From assembly GCA_029204045.2 (NCBI GenBank), contig CM055074.1, positions 13,515,659-13,579,658 on the forward strand: 64,000 bases of DNA, written 5' to 3'. The notes under the pieces were generated by a model. It was not told where the DNA came from. It did not search any database and worked only from the letters and a program-made list of their open reading frames with translations. The DNA is from Tillandsia leiboldiana (taxonomy: Eukaryota > Streptophyta > Magnoliopsida > Poales > Bromeliaceae). This document shows positions 29,440 to 39,903 of the stretch, in pieces. Numbering within the stretch: the first letter of the stretch is position 1; the number at the start of each line of letters is the position of its first letter. A program made the translations under genes and the position numbers.

Positions 29440-29840
29440 CCGCCATTAGAGCTCTCTCGAGCTTGGCCGAGCTCCGCCGCCGACGATCGCCGGGGCTCCG
29501 CGCGGTGGGATAATGGCCCAGGTATGTTAGTAGGGTTGTTTAGACGCTCCCCATGCATTTGCATGTGAGAGGTAACGTAAGTCTTCTTTTATCCATGGTT
29601 GCACCCAAGGTTTGCCCGAGCTCCACCGAGTTCCGTCGCCGGCGATCGTCGCCGCTCCGCGCCGCCGGAAAGTGACCCAGGTGAGTTGGTGTGGTCTGTT
29701 AGAAGCCTAGCATGCATCTATATGAATCATTTTACATAGGTTCTCTACCCTTGGTGGTTTCACCATTTGTGCAACCCGAGCCCGAGCTCCGGCCGCCGCC
29801 GCCGCTTCCGGACTCCGGCCACCTACCCAGGTGAATCGTT
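29440..29840 (+). repeat. Three GC-rich cassettes with donor-like ends in LTR L
   Basis: Each cassette has GAGCTCC, CCGCCG and TCCG-rich sequence followed by CCCAGGTATG (about 29516), CCCAGGTGAG (about 29672) or CCCAGGTGAA (about 29828), then an AT-richer stretch. This looks like an exon end plus donor repeated three times. Confidence 0.6.
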
Positions 29841-31039
29841 TACACTTTATTAAAGGTCTCCATCAAGTTGTTTGAACCCCAGAGTCCTTGTAAACCGAGC
29901 TCTCTAACTTTGCACTCAAGGTGTTCGGGCTTAGGTTTGTCCGGTCATCCACCGCCTCCGGCCGCCGGCGCCAAGCCTGGCCGTGACCAAACATCTTCTG
30001 GAAGGGTCCGAGAACTGATGCTTGCTGTTGCCTCAAGTTTGAGCCTGGTCTGATCAGGAGTTGGCCAATCCGAGTTTTGGTCTTGTTTGGTGGTTGCCAC
30101 CACCTTGCTCCGGCCATCTCTCCGGCCGGTCTCCGACGCGCATGAGGTGAGCCCTCCACTTCTCTGACCCTACTGAGCATGGTACTCTCTTGATTTCCAC
30201 TGTTGCATGTGTAGTTTATTAGATGTGGCATAGTAGTAATTATGGACTCTAGTGTTCATGGGCCAACTTTGTACTCGGGCCTCGTGCTGACCCAAGCCCG
30301 TGAGTACGAGCTTCGTCTCGTCGTTTCGGACGCGCCGAAACTTACGGCGCCGTCCTTGGCTTCCTGGTTTGGAAGAACGAGTGAAAACAGCGGTTAAAAA
30401 GGGGTTTTTACAGCAATATTTCGATAGAGGAAATTATGTTTTGGTCCCTGTCTGCCCGAACATCAAAATTATGATGTTTAGGGACAGCAGGTGTAGTTGG
30501 ACGATATTTGGATTTTTTTGTTAGACCGTTGGAGGGTCAGTGGATTTTCGGGAATTTCGGTTTAAGCCTAGTCTCGGCTAAGTTCCCCGTATTAGCGACA
30601 TATTGCTGTAGTGTTGTCAGGAGGAGTATGTGTGAGTCTAGTTCTGACTACAGTCTCTGTTCAGGGCCCAGCAGTTCAGCACCAGCCTCCCGGTAGTCTA
30701 GCGGGAGTTCGGGATCGGCCTGCATTCAGGTGGGTTTCTACTTTGAGACTTAACGTCGGGCTTCCGACGGTTGCAACTACTTCTGATTATACGTTTAACT
30801 ATGGTAACATGGATAGTCTTTATGGTCCTTGCTATTGAGTTATACTTGGCATATTTGGTGGTCTTTGTGGTTCATTACTATGGGTTTTATCTGGTGTACT
30901 TGGTTACTATGCTCGAGGCTGCATCACGCGCACCCGCGGTTTGGCAACCGCAAAGGGTGCGCTTTTCCGGAAAAGTGGTCCATGACCCGTGTATACCCAC
31001 CAGGACGGAGTGGGGCCCCTGTAGTTGTGGGGCTTGGAT

Positions 31040-31200
31040 GCGCCAAGGTGTGAGCGGTGCGACCCGTCGGTTTAGTTGTCCGACGTGGGAGCGGTGCGAC
31101 CCGTCGGTTTAGTTGTCCGACGTGGGAGCGGTGCGACCCATTCGGTTTAGTTATCCGACTTGGGAGCGGTGCGATCCGTCGGTTTAGTTGTCCGACAGGA
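31040..31200 (+). repeat. Array of GTCGG/CCGAC hairpins in LTR L
   Basis: Four units of about 40 bp with GAGCGGTGCGAYCC and GTCGGTTTAGTTGTCCGAC. The third unit reads TTCGG in the left arm. Confidence 0.75.
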
Positions 31201-31617
31201 TCGGGCATTGCAGGTCTACAGGTGTTCGTGTCATCTTTTCCCTCTCGGGAGAGTGGTTGCTCCGGATAGTTACGGTTGGACGTATTTCTTTACCCTGCTT
31301 TATTACTATCACTATTGTTTAGTCGCTGACTTCCCACTTTGCGACAGGGTGCATCAGGGGGGAGAGATAGGCGACGGTAAGGCCACGGCAGGAGTTCCTG
31401 GGTCTCTGGAGACCCCGAACAGTACTTTCCTTCCCTCTTTAGCATTTCATTCACGTTGTAGACTGTGGTGTGGTTCTCGATACCCTCGTGGGGTCGGTGT
31501 GGATGTCGGCATGGTGTTTAATGATTTATTTATTTTCCTTTCATCTCTGTTGGCCGCTTTAAGAAAAATAAAAGAGCAAACAAAAGAAAAGATTGCGAAA
31601 ACTGTTTTCATAACTTG

Positions 31618-31775
31618 GGTGTCGGGTGGGCACCGTTTTCAAAACCTTGTGGATTTATTGATTTCGAAAATGGACTTCAAAACCTAAGTGTCGTGTGGGC
31701 ACTGTTTTCCAAAACCTCTGAGTTTATGTTGTTTTCAAAAAAGGGTTTTCAAAATATGGGCTCCGGGTGGGCGCC
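31618..31775 (+). repeat. GTGTG-type hairpins in LTR L
   Basis: GGTGTC-GGGTG-GGCACC at 31618-31634 and AGTGTC-GTGTG-GGCACT at 31687-31703: the closing pair changes from G-C to A-T on both sides. A third, GGCTCC-GGGTG-GGCGCC near 31758, has one mismatch. Confidence 0.75.
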
Positions 31776-31912
31776 GTTTCAACAATTGTGGATTTATCCT
31801 TTTAAACTGATCGGTCGTGAGATTTATTCAGCATTTGTGAATGGGTGTATGTCTGAACTGTTGTGATTGAATCAATATCCGTTTTTGGACATTGTATGAG
31901 CCGCGACGCAGT

Positions 31913-31961
31913 GCATATACAGGGGAGACTCTGTCCGTTTGCAGAGTGATCCTGTATATGT
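31913..31961 (+). repeat. Conserved terminal hairpin in LTR L
   Basis: GCATATACAGG pairs with CCTGTATATGT, and inside it ACTCTG pairs with CAGAGT. The same structure is in LTRs K, B and D with compensating changes. Confidence 0.8.
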
Positions 31962-32075
31962 GGCGGATCTGGGCACGCGCCGGGGAAGAAGGTCTTTCAA
32001 AAAAAAAATTCTACGCGCCAAACACATACCTTTTTGAGAATCGTTTCCGCTAAAATAAACCCCCGGGGCGTGACA

Positions 32076-32163
32076 CACGCCCTACCATCCTAGGGTCTGC
32101 CCAAAAGCCTAGGGTTTTCTAAGTCCCAACTGACCTATCCCTAAGCTCTGATACCACCTAATC
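32076..32163 (-). other. Gypsy E leader and primer-binding site
   Basis: Minus strand TGGTATCAGAG at 32156-32146 is the tRNA-iMet primer site, seven bases inside the 5' LTR end. The rest is leader cut by LTR L. Confidence 0.88.
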
Positions 32164-33141
32164 TGTCACGCCCCGGGTGTAAACCAGAACCCGGGACCGT
32201 CTACAGATCCGCCGTGCACACGGTATTTCCCGCGTACACGAAGCGTCGGTAACCTGCTCAGATATAAGAAATAATAATAAAAGAGCATAAAATCAGAGCT
32301 GAACTAAAACTACTACATCTCAGACAAAAGCTGGAAATAAGTAAAGAACAACTGTAAAATAAATACAAGTACTCTCCCAGCTCATCACAAATATACAACC
32401 AGCTGGCTAAAGCCAGACCCAAAAGAGAGTACAATAAAAACTATCTGAGAAGATAGGGGTACAACCAAAAGTCCAGCTAGCTACTGTCGGGTGGACTCTC
32501 TATCTAGTCCGCCATCCTCTTACCTCGATCTGTTGCTGATGGCCCAGCAACTCCCGCAGAAGACTCTACAAAACAAAGGGAGAAACAAAGAAGAAGACTA
32601 TGGGGATGAGAACTACTATAAAAACAGTAGCCTCCCCTAGTGGGTAAAGCCTCACACTCTGACATGCCCACTAGGTCAACCAGAAGCAAAAGGGAAAGAA
32701 GGGGTGGTAAGCTATAAACAGGATTGCAAATAACATGAAACTACCATACAATGCCTCTAAATGCAGAGTCAGAAATAAGAAACTATACGAATGCATCAGT
32801 GTAAGTGTCTGACCGAATAACCCAATCTAATCACCAGTAAAAACTGGCACTGCCTGCTCTGCTGTCGAACTCAAGATCTGAGTAGCGGAATCTGCACACA
32901 CGGCTCGAATCCACGGGATCGGCACAAAAGGCTCACATCCCAAAATAAGTATCAAACCGGCACACATGGCTAGGTCCAAGGCCTACCTCCGGAGTGGCAC
33001 TCGAGGGGAGCGACCCACACGAGTAAAGTAACATCTGTAACAAGTAACACTGTATAGCATGACTGGATCACGACTCTGATCGAAGAGGGAACAAAACCCT
33101 CCACTAAAGATAACCCGAATCCCCAATCAATGCGATAATAA
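32164..33141 (-). repeat. 5' LTR of gypsy E, inner part
   Basis: Ends GGGGCGTGACA next to the PBS. It contains a hairpin in the place of the terminal hairpin of other families: plus strand 32214-32223 pairs with 32230-32239 (10 bp, two G-U pairs in element sense). Continues after gypsy B at 44424. Confidence 0.88.
33137..33141. repeat. Target site duplication of gypsy B (AATAA)
   Basis: AATAA before TGTAATAGCC, and again at 44424-44428. Confidence 0.9.
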
Positions 33142-33524
33142 TGTAATAGCCGCTAGTTTAAAATATTTTAAGGGTCTACTTTTGGTTCGTTATTTCCGCT
33201 TTTCGTTTCGGGGGGATTGGGGGATGATCGAATAATTACTTGTTTCCGGACAGACCGTCGGGGCCCGCGGGTATTTTTAGTTAATAGGGCTCGCGAAACG
33301 GAGAGTGGCGGCGAAATCGGTTCTGAATTCCGACGCCGGAATCTCCCGGAATAAATTCCGGAAGGTAGCTAACGGCTCAGATTGTTAACGCGGGTTACTT
33401 AGACGGACCGGACTCTAGTTCGCACCTGATTTGGACCCGTTTTAACTTGAACTGGGTTCTTTCCCTTTTTACCAACTTAACCGTTCCCGTTATTTCCCCC
33501 CCCCCCCCCGTCGTATAACTCCCC

Positions 33525-33775
33525 TTAAACAAACCGTAACTCCCATAACTACCCCCTCTAACTACCCTTAACTACCCGTAACTCCCATAACTACCCCCTC
33601 TAACTACCCTTAACTACCCGTAATTCCCATAACTACCCACTCCTACCCACTACCCGTAACTCCCATAACCACCCACTCCCTCTAACTACCCATTCCCCCA
33701 TAACCACCCGTAACTCCCTTTAACTACCCACTCCCCTTAAACCCCCACACTCCCCCTTAACTACCCGTATTCCCC
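33525..33775 (+). repeat. TAACTACCC-type minisatellite in the B LTR
   Basis: Irregular repeats of TAACTACCC and CGTAACTCCCA units. The other LTR has the same array at about 41820-42065. Confidence 0.85.
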
Positions 33776-34067
33776 ACAATTCCCCTACGTACGAAACCCC
33801 ATTTCCCCAACCCTTCTATTTCCCAACCAAATCCTTCCGCTTCCTCACCGACTGCACGGAGGACCCAAGAGGCGAGACCAAGGAAGGAGAAGGAGGCGTC
33901 CTCACATTCCTTGTAGCCGAACGCGCAGGCCCGGATCGCCTCTTCCTCCGACAACCGAGGTGAGCACGCTAGGGTTTTGCCTTCTCGCCCCATTCTTGGT
34001 TGGAGCGGACGAGAGGGGGGGGGGGGGGGAAAGGAAAAAGAAGGGGGCATGGGCATCGAGGGAATCC

Positions 34068-34675
34068 GGCGCGCACGGCGGCACCGCATGCGGACTGCCG
34101 CATGCGGGCGCCGCCGCTTGCGGGCGGCACCGCATGCGGACTGCCGCATGCGGGCGCCGCCGCTTGCGGGATGCCGCATGCGGGCGCCCCCGCATGCGGG
34201 CGCGCCGCTTGCGGGCTGCCGCATGCGGGCGCCCCCGCATGCGGGCGCGCCGCTTGCGGGCTGCCGCATGCGGGCGCACCCGCATGCGGGCGCGCCGCTT
34301 GCGGGCGCCTCCGCATGCGGGCACGGCCGCTTGCGGGCTGCCGCATGCGGGCGCCCCCGCATGCGGGCGCGCCGCATGCGGGCTGCCGCATGCAGGCGCC
34401 CCCGCATGCGGGCGCGCCGCTTGCGGGCGCCTCCGCATGCGAGCACGGCCGCTTGCGGGCTGCCGCATGAGGGCGCCCCCGCATGCGGGCGCGCCGCTTG
34501 CGGGCGCCTCCGCATGCGGGCACGGCCGCTTGCGGGCTGCCGCATGTGGGCGCCGCCGCTTGTGCGCCGCTGCATGCGGGCGCCGCCGCATACGGGCGCT
34601 GCCGCTTGCGGGCACCGCCGCATGCGGGCGCCGCCGCTTGCGGGCACCTCCGCATGCGGACGGCCGCACGCTGTT
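34068..34675 (+). repeat. CGCATGCGGGC/CGCTTGCGGGC minisatellite in the B 5' LTR
   Basis: About 600 bp of CCGCATGCGG (a perfect 10-bp palindrome) and CCGCTTGCGG cores in units of about 15 bp, arranged in a higher-order 45-bp unit. The 3' LTR copy (42363-42882) lacks two such 45-bp units. All frames stay open by composition; I do not call genes here. Confidence 0.9.
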
Positions 34676-35198
34676 AGTACACCGCCCAGCCGTACGGGAC
34701 CAGGCGCGTACCTGTGCGTATTATACGCAAGGTGAGAGGGCGCCGGGCGCTCTAATCATTAGTCTGACAAAGCCTTAAGTCGCTGACTCCTATATGACAG
34801 ATTCGTGTAGGTCCGGGCGGGCACCCGAGACGCGAGAGAACCTTACATCAGTCAGGAGCGCGACAACAAGGTGGGTTTACGGTCGAGGCTGAGTATTATG
34901 TTGGTAATCCGACAGGGACTTTTCATTATTTAACGGTACTAACGTTGATGGTTTCTATGATGTACTACCTTACCCCGTGACATGGTGACATGGTTACTTG
35001 GATACTTGGTTACTTGGTTACTTGGTTACTTGGTTACTTGGTTACTGGTTACTTATGCTCGAGCTGCGACACGCGCACCCGCGGTTTGGCCACCGCAAAG
35101 GGTGCTCTTTTCCGGAAAGGCGGTCTTTGACCCGTGTTACCCCACGAGGTGACGTAGTGGGGGGCCCCTGACCGCTGGGGGGTCTGAGGCAGCGATGG

Positions 35199-35338
35199 GA
35201 CTGCCGGGATTGGATCCCGATGTAGTCAGGTGTGAGACCGCCGGGATTGGATCCCGACGCGGTCAGGTGTGGGACTGCCGGGATTGGATCCCGATGTAGT
35301 CAGGTGTGAGACCGCCGGGATTGGATCCCGACGCGGTC
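35199..35338 (+). repeat. 37-bp repeat, two alternating hairpin types, B 5' LTR
   Basis: Four units, types A B A B. Both share GGGATTGGATCCC. Type A is closed by GACTGC with GTAGTC, type B by GACCGC with GCGGTC: base changes are paired across the stem. The same four units are at about 43406-43545 in the 3' LTR. Confidence 0.88.
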
Positions 35339-36021
35339 AGGTGTTACAGGTGTTACCGGGGTTGCAGGTGCTACAGGTGGTACAGGTGGTTGCGAGTTAC
35401 CATTACGAGTAGAGCGGTTGTTCCGGCTAGCACTACTTCGTGGCTTGGTATTACTTTACTGCTTTAGTACTATTTTGATGATAGTGTCGCTGACTACCCA
35501 CTCTGTGACAGGTACCTCCAGGGGGTAGAGGTAGGCGACGGTGAGGCCGAGTTGGTAGCAGTCGGTCTGAGGGAGCCCTAGTATGCTGTTTTATTTACCT
35601 TCTCTGCATTTCATTCAGAACTGTAGGTTATTGTGTGGTTCTCGATACCCTTGTGGGGTCGTGTGGATGTTGAATTCTTTCTTTCTACTTATGCACTACT
35701 ATTTCCGTTATTGTCCCCGTTTGGCCGCTTTCAAAGCAACATGACTAGAAAAGAAAAGAACTTCGAAAACTATTTTTAAAAATCTGGGTCGTGTGGACCT
35801 GTTTTCCAAAACCTATGGATTTATGGCATCTTTTCAAACTGTCTTCAAAAAAAAAACCTTGGGTCGTGTGGACCTGCTTTCAAAACTGTGAGTTTATCCT
35901 TTCAACTTGATTGGCCACGGGTATTGTTTAGTCTTCATGCACCGTACTACTTCGAACTGTTGTGATTAAATGGGAAAAAATGATTGCTCATAATCGGCTA
36001 TCGTAGCAGCCGCGACGCCGT

Positions 36022-36070
36022 GCATATACAGAGGAGACTCTGCCCGATTTTCGAGTAAATCTGTATATGT
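36022..36070 (+). repeat. Conserved terminal hairpin in the B 5' LTR
   Basis: GCATATACAGA pairs with TCTGTATATGT, with inner ACTC and GAGT arms. The same hairpin is at about 44228-44276 in the 3' LTR. Confidence 0.8.
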
Positions 36071-36117
36071 GGCGGGTCTGGGCACGCGCCGGGGAAGGAG
36101 GTTTTTAACAATCTAAA

Positions 36118-36154
<37 letters not shown>

Positions 36155-36230
36155 ATTAGTACGCACTTTGCGCGTACTTTGAAGTATCGTTTCCGCTAAA
36201 ATAAAACCCCCGGGGCGTGACAGATTAAGA

Positions 36231-36241
36231 TGGTATCAGAG
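36231..36241 (+). other. Primer-binding site of gypsy B (tRNA-iMet)
   Basis: TGGTATCAGAG, eight bases after the 5' LTR end. Confidence 0.9.
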
Positions 36242-36450
36242 ACTTTGCTTTAATCACAACAGTGACAGCCCAACATCCACCGAGATATCACACTTAACTA
36301 CGAATAAATGAAATGTGCAGGGTTTAAGGGTTAAGACGTGAGAGATCGGGGAGGGGATTTGTAGATAATGTTTCTTTTCTCTCTCGATTTTACGATGATT
36401 CATCTAGCAGAGATGAGTGCTAAGCTTTGGTTGGTATGTCTGTACAAACA
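36242..36450 (+). other. Gypsy B leader between PBS and gag start
   Basis: About 210 bases without coding. A pyrimidine-rich run followed by CATCTAGCAG (about 36401-36410) would be a reasonable 3' splice site just before the gag ATG at 36451. Confidence 0.5.
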
Positions 36451-39333
36451 ATGGTACGGACCAGAGCGTCGGCCGAAGAGGATAGGCGGCCTCAACCGGG
36501 CGGGCGAATTTATTCCATGACCCGCCAGGAATCGGACCCGCCGGAGCACGTACTTGTAGGTATAACTTCCATTTTAAATTCACGTTCTAGGACCCTCTTT
36601 GATACTGGAGCAACACACTCGTTCATTTCTCGCGAGTACGTGTTTTCGCATGACCTCGAGGAAACACCTCTCTAAAGTCGGTTGACGGTCCAGACCGTGG
36701 GTGGGACGCTAGAGGCGACTAGTTTGGTAGCCACTTGCCCGATTAAGCTAGGGCGGCTATTTTGCCCTTGGGATTTAATAGTAATTCCCTTGAAGGAGTA
36801 CGACGTTGTTTTGGGCATGGACTGGCTCTCAAGGTACCAAGTGCTTATCGACTGCGATAAGCGGATGGTACAACTACAAGAACCTAGTTTCCCTAAGAAT
36901 GCGTACCTAGCGTGCAAGAGCATCTCCTTCCCGGCAGTCATCTCCGCGGCTCGAGCCAGGAGTCTGATAGAGGGTGGGTGTGTAACCTATTTGGCATCGG
37001 TAGATCTGGTTACCCGACCCTCGACGACACCTTCAGACATCCCGGTGGTGAAGGACTTTCCCGATGTCTTTCCGACGGAGCTGCCTGGGATACCCCCTGA
37101 AAGGGAGGTGGTGTTCCCTATTGAACTCTTGCCAGGTACTCAACCTATAACGAAGGCACCCTACCGAATGGCCTTCGCGGAGTTGAAGGAGTTAAAGGCG
37201 CAACTGGAAGACCTCTTGGACAAAGGGTTTGTCAGGCCGAGTGTGTCACCCTGGGGCGCACCAGTGCTTTTCGTACGGAAGAAGGATGGGAGCCTGCGAC
37301 TCTGTATCGACTACAGAGGAATAAACAAGGTCACGGTGAAAAATAAGTACCCCCTGCCCAGAATCGACGACCTCTTCGACCAACTACGAGGAGCGACGGT
37401 CTTTTCAAAAATTGATCTACAGTCTGGCTACCACCAGCTTCGGGTTCGGAGCGAGGACATTCCGAAGACCGCTTTCCGGACCCGGTATGGCCATTACGAA
37501 TTTACGGTCATGCCGTTCGGACTTACGAACGCCCCCGCAGTCCTTATGGACATGATGAACCGGGTCTTCAGACCATTCTTAGATCGGTTTGTGGTGGTCT
37601 TCATCGATGATATACTAATCTACTCATCAACCGACGAGGAGCACGAGGATCACTTACGAACGATTCTCCAAACCCTCAGGGAGCAGAAGCCGTACGCTAA
37701 GCTCAAAAAGTGTGAGTTCTGGCTACGCGAAGTGGGATTCCTGGGGCATGTGATCTCGGCAAAGGGAATCGCCGTAGACCCCAAGAAGGTGGAATCGGTG
37801 ATAGACTGGCAGCCGCCCACAACGGTGACGGAGATCCGCAGTTTCTTGGGGCTGGCGGGGTATTATAGACGCTTTGTCGAGGGTTTCTCGAAGATTGCGA
37901 CCCCTCTAAACCGGTTGACCAAGAAAGGAGAAAAGCTTGTATGGACGGCCAAATGCCAGGAAAGTTTTGAAGAACTCAAAAGAAGGCTAACCGAGGCACC
38001 GATTCTTGTACTACCAACACCCGGTGAGGACTATGAGGTGTACTGCGACGCTTCAAGAATCGGCCTTGGGGGTGTGTTAATGCAGCAGGGGAAGGTAATA
38101 GCCTATGCATCTAGGCAACTAAAGGACTACGAAAGAAACTACCCAACACACGACCTAGAGCTGGCTGCAGTGGTCTTCGTCCTGAAGTTATGGAGACACT
38201 ATCTCTTTGGTGTCCATTGTAACATCTTCTCAGATCACCAAAGTCTTAAATACCTGTTCACACAAAAGGAACTAAACCTGCGGCAGAGACGGTGGCTTGA
38301 ATTACTGAAGGATTACGACCTAACGATCCAATACCACCCCGGGAAAGCAAACGTGGTAGCAGACGCTCTGAGCAGGAAGGGGCGACTGGAGGGAGGATCG
38401 GTAGGTGCGATAACTGAGCAGAGCGACTTGATCGCAGAATTTTCTCGACTAGGGTTGGAAGTAGTGTCAGCGGGCACGGTTGCGCAACTTCTAACTCTGG
38501 TAGTCAAGCCAACACTGTTAGAAAAGATTCGAGAGGGACAGCAGGCGGACACGCACTTACAGCTCGTAAGAGACAAGATCTCACCGGACCAGGAAGGGGA
38601 CTTTTCATTAAAAAGCGATGATACCCTACGGTTCCGCGGGCGGATTTGCGTGCCGGATACTCCGGAATTAAAGAAGGAAATTCTGTCCGAGGCACACAAC
38701 GCCCCTTATACAGCGCATCCAGGAGGCACAAAGATGTACAGGGACCTCAAGCAGACCTTCTGGTGGCCCAAGATGAAGAGGGATGTAACCCAATTTGTAG
38801 CACATTGCCTGGTGTGTCAACAAATAAAGGCGGAACACCAACGACCGGCGGGAAAATTACAACCCTTACCGGTACCGGAGTGGAAGTGGGATCATATCAC
38901 CATGGACTTCGTCACCGGGTTCCCACGTTCACCACAAGGACACGACACAATATGGGTTGTGGTAGACCGGCTAACTAAGTCAGCACACTTCCTGCCGATT
39001 CACACAACCTGGACCAGAGAGCGGTTGGCTCAAGTCTATCTCAGCGAGATTGTGAGACTGCATGGGGTACCGGCGTCGATCACATCAGACAGAGACACGC
39101 GTTTTGTCTCAAAGTTTTGGCAGAGTCTGCAACAAGCCCTGGGGACTAAATTGCACTTCAGCACAGCCTTCCACCCTCAGACAGACGGGCAGTCGGAGCG
39201 AGTGATACAGACGCTAGAGGACCTGCTTCGGGCCTGTGTACTCGATTGGGGAGTCGGTTGGGAGCGTTACCTACCACTTGTAGAATTCGCTTACAACAAT
39301 AGCCACCAGGCCAGTATACTGATGGCACCCTAC

Positions 39334-39338
39334 GAAGC
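39334..39338. repeat. Target site duplication of insertion M (GAAGC)
   Basis: GAAGC in the integrase coding sequence, repeated at 40780-40784. Confidence 0.88.
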
Positions 39339-39515
39339 TGTGACGCCCCACTTCCCAGGGGGTCACCCATCCTAGAACTACTCTAGCTCTAGCACGCTTA
39401 ACTCTCATGTTCCTCTTGGATCTTGCTACCATCCAAAATGCTATAGTCGGGTTAGAGATTTAGTCCTATTATATCATTTATATAGAGGACTAATCCAAAT
39501 TCCGGGGGTGTCACA
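39339..39515 (-). repeat. Cassandra LTR, minus strand, complete
   Basis: 177 bp from TGTGACACCCCC to GGGGCGTCACA in element sense. Bases 39422-39350 match the 3' two thirds of plant 5S rRNA, including GTTAAGCGTGCT, GGATGGGTGACC and CTGGGAAGT, which cover the internal RNA polymerase III promoter. Cassandra TRIMs are defined by such 5S-derived LTRs. Confidence 0.88.
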
Positions 39516-39737
39516 TTCTTCCCCCCTTTAAGCCCTGACGTCCACGTCAGGCTCAAGCACACTCACAAGCACCAGGCGATGTGAGACTCGTCTCGCTAGC
39601 CTTAGCCGACCTTGTAAGGAGCTGCACTCCACTCACAACGGTCATTAGCCGGGGAGCCTCGCTCTACCCGCTATATAACCCTGGCTCAGCTGAGACTCAT
39701 CTCACATTTCCGGCTGGTGAATGGCTCTGATACCAAC
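39516..39737 (-). other. Cassandra internal domain with PPT and PBS
   Basis: Minus strand TAAAGGGGGGAAGAA lies next to the left LTR (polypurine tract), and TGGTATCAGAG at 39735-39725 is two bases from the right LTR (primer site). No coding capacity, as expected for a TRIM. The spacer holds CTGACGTCCACGTCAG (about 39535-39550), a short hairpin. Confidence 0.82.
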
Positions 39738-39903
39738 TGTGACACCCCCGGAATTTGGATTAGTCCTCTATATAAATGATATAATAGGACTAAATCTCTA
39801 ACCCGACTATAGCATTTTGGATGGTAGCAAGATCCAAGAGGAACATGAGAGTTAAGCGTGCTAGAGCTAGAGTAGTTCTAGGATGGGTGACCCCCTGGGA
39901 AGT
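39738..39903 (+). repeat. Cassandra LTR, plus strand, truncated and inverted
   Basis: Reads TGTGACACCCCC onward on the plus strand, so it is the reverse complement of the left LTR and not a direct repeat. It stops at GGGAAGT (39903), 11 bases short of the end. The 5S-like part is 39820-39903. Confidence 0.85.

Larger units (their letters stand above)
27926..32075 (+). mobile_element. Solo LTR L (gypsy), 4150 bp
   Basis: Starts TGTAATACTC and ends GGGGCGTGACA, flanked by CACGC duplications, with no coding domain inside. Order: leader with donor-like site GAGGTGAGTT at about 29007, three repeated GC-rich cassettes each ending near CAGGTRWGT (29450-29840), nested hairpin module (30927-30962), array of GTCGG/CCGAC hairpins (31040-31200), GTGTG-type hairpins (31618-31775) and terminal hairpin (31913-31961). 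At over 4 kb it is the longest LTR in the window. Confidence 0.9.
33142..36222 (+). repeat. 5' LTR of gypsy B
   Basis: 3081 bp, TGTAATAGCC to GGGGCGTGACA. Parts in order: TAACTACCC minisatellite (about 33525-33775), donor-like CGAGGTGAGC (about 33955), GC array (34068-34675), GGTTACTT repeat (about 34993-35047), nested hairpin module (35070-35105), 37-bp covarying hairpin repeat (35199-35338), GTGTG hairpins (35786-35800 and 35861-35875), terminal hairpin (36022-36070), poly-A of about 33 bases (36119-36151). Confidence 0.93.

Noticed and set aside
29305..29568. Proline/arginine-rich ORFs in solo LTR L
   Set aside because: They are composition-driven frames in GC-rich cassettes with no shared protein across cassettes.
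33525..33775. Telomere-like repeat (TAACTACCC)
   Set aside because: Unit length and sequence differ from the plant CCCTAAA repeat, and the array lies inside both LTRs of gypsy B.
33757..34778. Long open frames in several reading frames, both strands, Ala/Arg/Pro/Cys rich
   Set aside because: They are translations of the CGCATGCGGGC minisatellite. All frames are open at once and the products are simple repeats; the same holds at 42055-42985, 50364-51006, 24344-24970 and 19584-20104.
35199..35338. Regularly spaced palindromic repeats that might suggest a CRISPR array
   Set aside because: There are no unique spacers, the units are directly adjoining, the setting is a plant LTR, and no cas genes exist.
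39820..39903. 5S rRNA gene
   Set aside because: Only the 3' two thirds match, with substitutions, and the sequence sits inside a Cassandra LTR with TG/CA ends, PPT and PBS.
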